Assembly: GCF_020382885.2 (NCBI RefSeq)
Contig: NC_058498.1
Location: 22,783,001 to 22,847,000, forward strand
Direction of reading: 5' to 3'
Source: Scatophagus argus
Taxonomy: Eukaryota; Chordata; Actinopteri; Scatophagidae
Length of the DNA stretch: 64,000 nucleotides
In this document: positions 57,501-64,000 of the stretch, piece after piece
Layout of the letters: the number at the start of each line of letters is the position of its first letter
Numbering within the stretch: the stretch's first letter is position 1
The notes under the pieces: model-generated
The model's database searches: none
What the model was told of the DNA's origin: nothing
Seen by the model: only the letters and a program-made list of their open reading frames with translations
Made by a program: the position numbers and the translations under genes

Positions 57501-60025
57501 CCCTGAGATTGATTCTTACGTACAAAAAAATGTGTTCCCAGAGGTTCAAAATGTTTATTTCAGCCATATCTAGTATTCAGATATCAATTAAATATCGGCC
57601 TGTGTTTTACCCACGTAGCCCCGTACAGCCACTAATGCCTCCTGCTGTAGCCTGTCACAGTGTTTCACTTTGAATTGTAATGAGGTGGAAAGAGGAAGAA
57701 GAAGAAAAAACTCAAGCAAAGTATACTTAACTCAGAAAGTTGAGTGAATGTGCAGTTACTTTTCATCACTGTATTATGTTAACTATGCTTATGACAAAAC
57801 AATTTCTATTGTACACATTAACAACATGGTGTTTGCAAGCAGATATTTGTTGTAATTATTTACTACTGGATGTATTTGACACATGCTGTGTTCATGTGGT
57901 GAGAGTGAAAAGAAAAGAAAAAAAGAAATAAAAAAAAAAGAACTTGGCTGAGAGATTTCTATGCAGAGAACTAGCTCCCTAAAACAAGTTTGTCAAGAAG
58001 CTGGTTGAACAACTGTAACTCGATAAGTTGATAGGAAGACTTATTGTCAATGCGCACAAAGAGGTCTTAACTTAAGTTTACGGTCTTGCAAACAAACAGT
58101 GAGAGACTCTAAAAAGATTGCATGTTAAGATATGTTTTCACTTGTCTCCCTGCTCAGGAACACGAGGATTTGTATGCTCGAGGATGATTAAGCAGGGCAG
58201 AGCTGAGGTGTTTTGGACATTGTCTTGTGCTGAAATCACACAGAGGTTATTTTCTGACTGAGAATGACAGGCCGATACAGATACCAGCCGAAGAGAGACG
58301 CCTATGGAGTCATCATGTGAAAGGTCATCATGAGCCTCCGCAACTGAATCCTGATTATTTAATTTAACCACTACTAATGAATTTATGGTGAAATGTCAAC
58401 AACCCTGAAAACCATCAGTCTGAATTTACGTGATCTGATATGATTCCTCTTTCTGAAATTTCCATAAGGTAATTTTAAGTCGTTACATTTTGTAAAGTGA
58501 TACTAAAAATTCGTGAGATAAAGGCTAAAAATTCCACAAAGTGTATGTTTCAAATTTATTACTATTACAGTTTTTCTGACCTGAGAAAGGTGAGAAAGGT
58601 ATTTCTCTCATTATTTTAACATCAAAAAATAACCACTCAACACTGATGAAAAGGAAGAATGAACAAACTTGAACACCAGTGCATTTCAGGGAAATTTTAT
58701 ACACCAAACATAAAGCACTTCAAGGTGCTGCAGTAAGACAAAAGAGTGGCCCTAATGGTGTATACCAAGCAAAGCCTTAACCATGGAGTCAAAGCTGATC
58801 TGATCTGTTGGGAGACCCCCTCAACTCCCTCCCAGAAGTTAAAATTTTCCCTTTATTAACAAAGTCACAAAATAGAGAGAGTGTAGCCTACACTACTACA
58901 CTATTTGACATAGCCTGTATCACAGCCGTTGAACAACACCTTCTGCAGAGTTGTAGCAGCACCACTTGGACACTTTGACAAACCAGCTGCGGTACACGTT
59001 AATACTAGTACCAGTAGTTCAGTTAAGTTTTGATAATGCAACGATTTCATTTTTAAAGGATTATTTCAGATGGAAGTGTGTGGTTGCTTGACATAGCATA
59101 TCATATTTCATACAAATATATTGGGGATGGGCTGCATTTTGAGGTTATTTGAGTGCTTGTGGGATGTTTTAATGACTGCCTTGATACCAAGCTACAGAAA
59201 ACTAATCATGAAGGAACAATATTATAGTGCTCTTTCAAAGGGATTGCTAAAGCCCCAAATTATTGTTTTTTTTTTTGCTTGTTTTTTTTTTAGGATTGGC
59301 TTGTGTAGTCAGACTGGCACATAGCTGAATTGGATAAGCTCACATACAGAGAGACAGATTTAAGCTTGCAGAGGAGGACTGAGCCCCCTGGTAATGCCAC
59401 AGATCTGTAAAGAAACCAGGACACTTACTGTTCAGGGAAAAGCAGCTACACAAAAAAAGGACAAATGAATGAAGAATTCAAAAGTAAACAAGTGTAACTC
59501 TGCTGATGTAAAATGGAAGTGAAGTAAAACCTATAGAACAGCTGATTTCAGGGGCTGTGATACCACACACTTGTATCAAGATATTATTTGGTCATGGTCA
59601 TTTTAACGTTTTAGCAGCAAGAACACCTATGGTGACATGCAGATTGCCAGCTTCTTATGTGTGTCCTTGTTGACTGGAGGCCTCACTGCAGCTGCTGACC
59701 TTTTGGCAGGCGCTCCCAGAGAGTTTCACAGTCCGTCACAAGGGAGTCCATGTCTGTACATTTCCTCTAACACAAGCTGTAGGGTCGTGCACACAGTACA
59801 GTGTTCTCCTAGGGTGGTGGAAAGGCCAAGACTACCACTCAGCTCTGACAAGAGATATTTCATAAGTAGACCTTTGATTGTATTACGCTTTTTGTGACAC
59901 AAAGATAGACAAGATACGATTATTTAAAACTATAAAACCTTTCAACCTCTTTACACCAGAAGTTCACTGGAGAACGTTCTCTAAGCTCTTTATTAGCCTC
60001 AGCAACAAAAGATCTGTGGTCAGGC
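57501..60025. other. Intergenic, nothing recognised
   Basis: No exon, RNA gene or repeat family can be supported. A/T-rich runs occur at 57905-57945 and 59265-59295. Confidence 0.5.
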
Positions 60026-60040
60026 AGCGACATCTAGTGG
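60026..60040 (-). promoter_or_regulatory. CTCF-like motif
   Basis: The minus strand reads CCACTAGATGTCGCT, 14 of 15 positions of CCASYAGRKGGCRSY. No promoter is seen nearby, so a boundary role is only a possibility. The same word can also ride on transposons. Confidence 0.3.
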
Positions 60041-60769
60041 CTGAAATGCAGAACAGGAATCGTTTGCTTCTTGTGCTGTTCAGAAGTTGTTAAAAATATC
60101 AGACCAATTTCAATCATTATCTGTATTGTTAAACAATTTTGCAGCGTTAAATACAATCCGACAATGTCATCCATGAGTCTGTGTTGAACAGTTGGTGAGT
60201 AAGTTCACAGCAACCTTAACAAAGCTCAGTGTTCAAAAGACTGACACAAAGAAGTATAAAATTTCCATCAGACCTTAATGCATTATCTTCTGCTTGAGAC
60301 ATGTCAGTGTGATCAGACATAGAGGTCTTCAGTTGTCTGATCTCACACGTTCATACATTGCCAGATCTGCTACAGCTCATTTACATAATTTAAACAAAAG
60401 AAGATGTATTAAGAGATAAAAGATAACACTCATCCCAGCCACTGCAGTTCACCCTGCTGTCATCTGAATCAGTGGTTCCAAAAATATCCACTACTGTGCC
60501 TCCAGACGGCCGAGCCACTTCTTAACTTAACATTTATTCATCCATTTATATATTTTTTTGTTTTATTAGTGGCTTAAAAGGAGTGCTATTGTTAAAGAAT
60601 GATATTATAATTATATAATATAATTATAATTATAATTATAAAATCATATTGAGGTGGTAGCAAAAGTGAAACTAAACAGTTGAGATTTTGTTTTGCTTAT
60701 CTTTTTAGTAATGTCAATTCTCATGTTGTTAATTGCTTTCCTGCCTGTACAACATCCATTGCACGTCTG

Positions 60770-60976
60770 CCCGTCCTGGGTGAGGGATCCCTCCTCTGTT
60801 GCTCACCCTGAGGTTTCTTCCATTTTTTCCTGTTAAAGGTTTTTCTGGGAGTTTTTCCTTAGTCGATGTGAGGGTCGAAGGGCAGAGGATGTTGCTGATG
60901 TTATGTTAAGCCCTTTGAGACAAACTGCTTGTAAAAATGGGCTATACAAATAAAGTTGACTTGACTTGACTTGACT
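60770..60976 (+). mobile_element. Common teleost retroposon 3' tail with TTGAC repeats
   Basis: The stretch contains the words GAGGTTTCTTCCATTTTTTC, GGGAGTTTTTCCTTAGTCGA and GGGCTATACAAATAAAGTTG and ends in ACTTGACTTGACTTGACT. I recognise this as a very frequent fish interspersed sequence. It has no coding capacity; whether it is SINE or LINE tail is not decided. Confidence 0.7.
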
Positions 60977-63900
60977 ATTATCGATGAAAGAATGGTAAAA
61001 TATATTCAGATGTCACTGCGCTGTTGCTGTACTTGCAAACTTTCTGTTTCTCATGGGAACAAAAAACATTGCAAAACCATTTGTTTTTACCAGATCAGCT
61101 TCAGCAGACCTTGGAGATATTATACAGAACTTTGTTTGAAAAAGCATTTTTCAGTGTTTTAGTTCAGTTATTCAGACTTTTCATGTGAAAGGTACTTTTA
61201 AAGGTGCAGGTAAACTTTGTGTCAGTCCTTTTCACATTTTCAAGGATGAATCTAAAATACTCAGATAGTTGCATCATAAAAATTACGAAATTTTGCTCAG
61301 CCAAGTCATTAAATTCTGCCAAAATCCTTATCACAAAATGTGGTCCTGTATAAAACTACCGTATGCAAACATTTTTGACAAACCATATTTATTTTCTCAG
61401 ATTTTTGGTCATCAAACAGTGGAGCATTTAGGGAAACAGGCAACTTCAAATACCAATTTGCTTCTTCTCATGTGGTTTTTGCCCTAGAAATCTTCAGTTT
61501 CTTTGTTAAAAAAAATTCAAACCTTCTCATTCATTAAATAATCTATCATTATGCGAAGAAGTTTGCGCACAATATGCTGCCGACATCACAGAAAGGGCCA
61601 GTCCCAAGTGTACTTCCGAAATGATACGTATAAGCCACATATTTGATCTCAACTGACTCTAAACTAGTTATGTGTCACAAAATCCTGTTGCCACGTCCAC
61701 AAGTTAAACTAAGATTAAAGTTGAGACTTAACAGGGAAACTTTCCTCCTTCAGGATATATTGATAGGGCAGCATAATTTTGAGTCAACCTTGAGTCAAGT
61801 TATTGATGATTATTGATTGAATTTATTCACTGCATGAGGCTAAATAAAGTCCCCTTCTTTCACCACAGGGTGGCATAATTACACCACTGATGGTCGTTCT
61901 CAAAGACTGATGACAACCAAGAAGAACACATACACCAGTTTCATCTTTTATTGTGCATAATAAATCTTGTGTTGTTAGTATTTAAAGTCGCAGTCGATCT
62001 AGATGTTGAAACCCAACATGTAGAAAGCTTTTTGTGCCAACATGCATCCTATGACATGAGAGATGATAAACAAGTTTGTCATTTGGAGGAGTTTTAAAAG
62101 ATCACGTATTTTATTTGCTTTACAACATATCTACAAATATAGAGAGACAGAGACAGAAAATGTTGCACCATGAAAGACAATTTCCTTTATGTTTGTAGTG
62201 CTATAACACTTCATGTTTGAGGACTGATATATTGGCCTGGTAATTTGCTGCCTGTCTCTCTTTTGGCTTGGAATACTAAATATTTGAGGGTGTGGGGGCA
62301 GGAGGGTTTAAAAACCATTAAGTGGGCCACATAAAAGAGAACCAGGCGCAGTGATGGTCATTTCACCCCTCAAACAGAAATGGTAATTGGCTAATTTCTG
62401 TTCTAACGTGTGGCATAAAAGCCCTGCCAACCCTTTTAATTACGCCTCCATGAAAAGACTTGCTTTGCACAATAAAAAATGGTGTCAATTAGTATGCAGA
62501 ACAATGTTTAACATATCAGAAAATTAATCTACACAGCACTTTGAATTAAAAGTTTCTGTCTGGAATAACTAGGGCAGGCCAGCTGAGAATGCTATTGTAT
62601 GTGGTCTAAATTACTCCTTTGTTACCGCTGTTGAAAAGCAATTAAAATAGGAATTCGAGTGTGGTCGTATTCTCCACAAACCTGTCAGTATTATATACTA
62701 GAAATAAAAAAAGCTCTATGTCTACTATCTGTTCAAACTGAAGCTTGGGCTCATTTATGTTGAGCCTTGAAGTGAATTGGAAAAGATAGAGGATAAAGTG
62801 AAAGGAGAAATTGGAAGCTTTAACAGAGAGTCTGGGATGATTCTTGCAAAAGGAAGTCCTGTTTACTCGTGTTATTGTTATGGAAGAGATGAGCTTATCT
62901 GATACCTTGTGCTTATTAACGATGAAGGACTGCGCGCTTTGAATTTTAAAGCTGCCTGAGGCCATGTTTTTATGCGACTGGACTTTATTTCTCCTCCATA
63001 CATCCTCCAGTTTTCTCATGGCTGTTTTACAGCATCATACTTTAATACTTAAGATGTTTTTTCATTATAAAAAAATACAAACTAGCATATTTTATTTGTT
63101 GCTTTTAATATTTAATAGGAGGTCGCCATTTATATTGTCTCTTTATTTATATATATTTAGATAAAATACTAATTAGGTGGACATGGCCAAAAACAATATC
63201 TAATGCAATAACTAATTAATTAATTTATTTTCCAAGTCTCAGGTCTGTCACCCAGCTTCTCCATCTAAATGCCAGCAGCCCACTTTCTGGTGAGAACCTC
63301 CCCAGAGGTGGTCAACAGCAGCTCATTTCCTTAAAACACACTCTTTTAATTAAACAAACGAGCATAATAAAGGAGAAAAAAAAAGAAAAGGAGATGCTTC
63401 AGCTATTCTCGTGTGAGGAGAAGTTCATCAATATTTAGAGACCCTGTGGGCTTCCAGGCATTTTCTGCCGCTCTGCTCAGCTTGTACTAGTAATAAGGTG
63501 GCAAGGTACAGGCAGCATGCTGTTGCCACAGTGCTTTAAATGACTGTACCTCTTGTTAAAGGTAGACTAACTGCACACACGCTGAACAGATCATCCTGAA
63601 TCCCTAATGCCAAGATGGTAATTATAATATATATTGTCGTGGGGGCAGGACACAAGACAAGAGAGCTTTAGATGTACTGGTCAGACCAGCCTGCCTCCAA
63701 GTGTTTTTGTTAAGCCAAGCTATCTCATATTTAATGGACAGATATGAGAATGGTTAAGTCTTCTATCTCTCTCAGCTAGAGACCTTTAAAATTTATAGCT
63801 TTGTTCCTAAATCATTAATGGTGCACCTCTATGGGCTCAAATAAATGAGATCAATAATTCTGGAACAACCCCAAAGCTTGCAGGAAAGGTTTGCGGTTGT

Positions 63901-64000
63901 AGAAAATATCTGAGAGTGTCTAAATAAAATTTTTGCACAAAATTACATTCTGAGAAATTATATTCTGAGAAAAACAAAACAAAACAAAACAATTCTCAGT
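60977..64000. other. Intergenic; possible conserved non-coding stretches
   Basis: No gene is visible. The A/T-rich sequence around 62290-62660 is rich in TAATT-type homeodomain core sites (GGTAATTGGC, TTTTAATTACG, GTCAATTAGT) and free of obvious repeats, which could mark an enhancer. This is suggestion, not evidence. A similar density recurs near 63200-63360. Confidence 0.35.

Overview
The window is vertebrate nuclear DNA, almost certainly from a teleost fish. Genes are split by GT-AG introns. The repeats are fish-typical: a Tc1-type DNA transposon, a BEL/Pao LTR retrotransposon, tRNA-derived SINEs and LINE 3' tails. The proteins are vertebrate: a G-protein gamma subunit, Gadd45a, Sec16B, a ten-finger C2H2 protein and glutamine synthetase. 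There are no bacterial-style operons and no CRISPR.

Layout. (1) 1-3.5 kb is a transposon nest: a 5'-truncated LINE split by a Tc1 element with an uninterrupted 339-aa DD34E transposase. (2) 4.0-6.3 kb is gng12 (+), two coding exons and a long 3' UTR. (3) 9.0-11.1 kb is gadd45a (-), four exons. (4) 11.8-32.8 kb is a tandem array of five ~2.8-kb units. Each carries the upstream region and coding exons 1-3 of sec16b plus the first 44 bases of exon 4. Only the fifth unit runs into the rest of the gene. A 6.8-kb BEL/Pao element with two identical-looking 445-bp LTRs sits in the fourth unit. (5) 31.5-40.9 kb is the full-length sec16b reading frame, 23 exons and about 930 residues, with its 3' UTR to ~41.95 kb. 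(6) 43.4-45.3 kb is a ten-zinc-finger gene (-), probably znf648. (7) 54.5-57.2 kb is glul (-), six coding exons, 373 residues, with a TATA and CCAAT promoter. The remaining ~20 kb is intergenic with scattered repeats.

The genes form two synteny blocks: gng12-gadd45a (human 1p31) and sec16b-znf648-glul (human 1q25). Their products act in G-protein signalling, stress and DNA-damage response, ER exit-site assembly, transcription and glutamine synthesis; no shared pathway is evident.

The most unusual feature is the sec16b 5'-exon array. Five nearly identical upstream-plus-N-terminal-exon modules precede one downstream gene body. Each carries a CTCF-like motif and a SINE, and coding exon 7 contains two CTCF-like motifs in convergent orientation. 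This resembles the logic of a variable-first-exon cluster, though a recent non-functional duplication or an assembly problem must be excluded.
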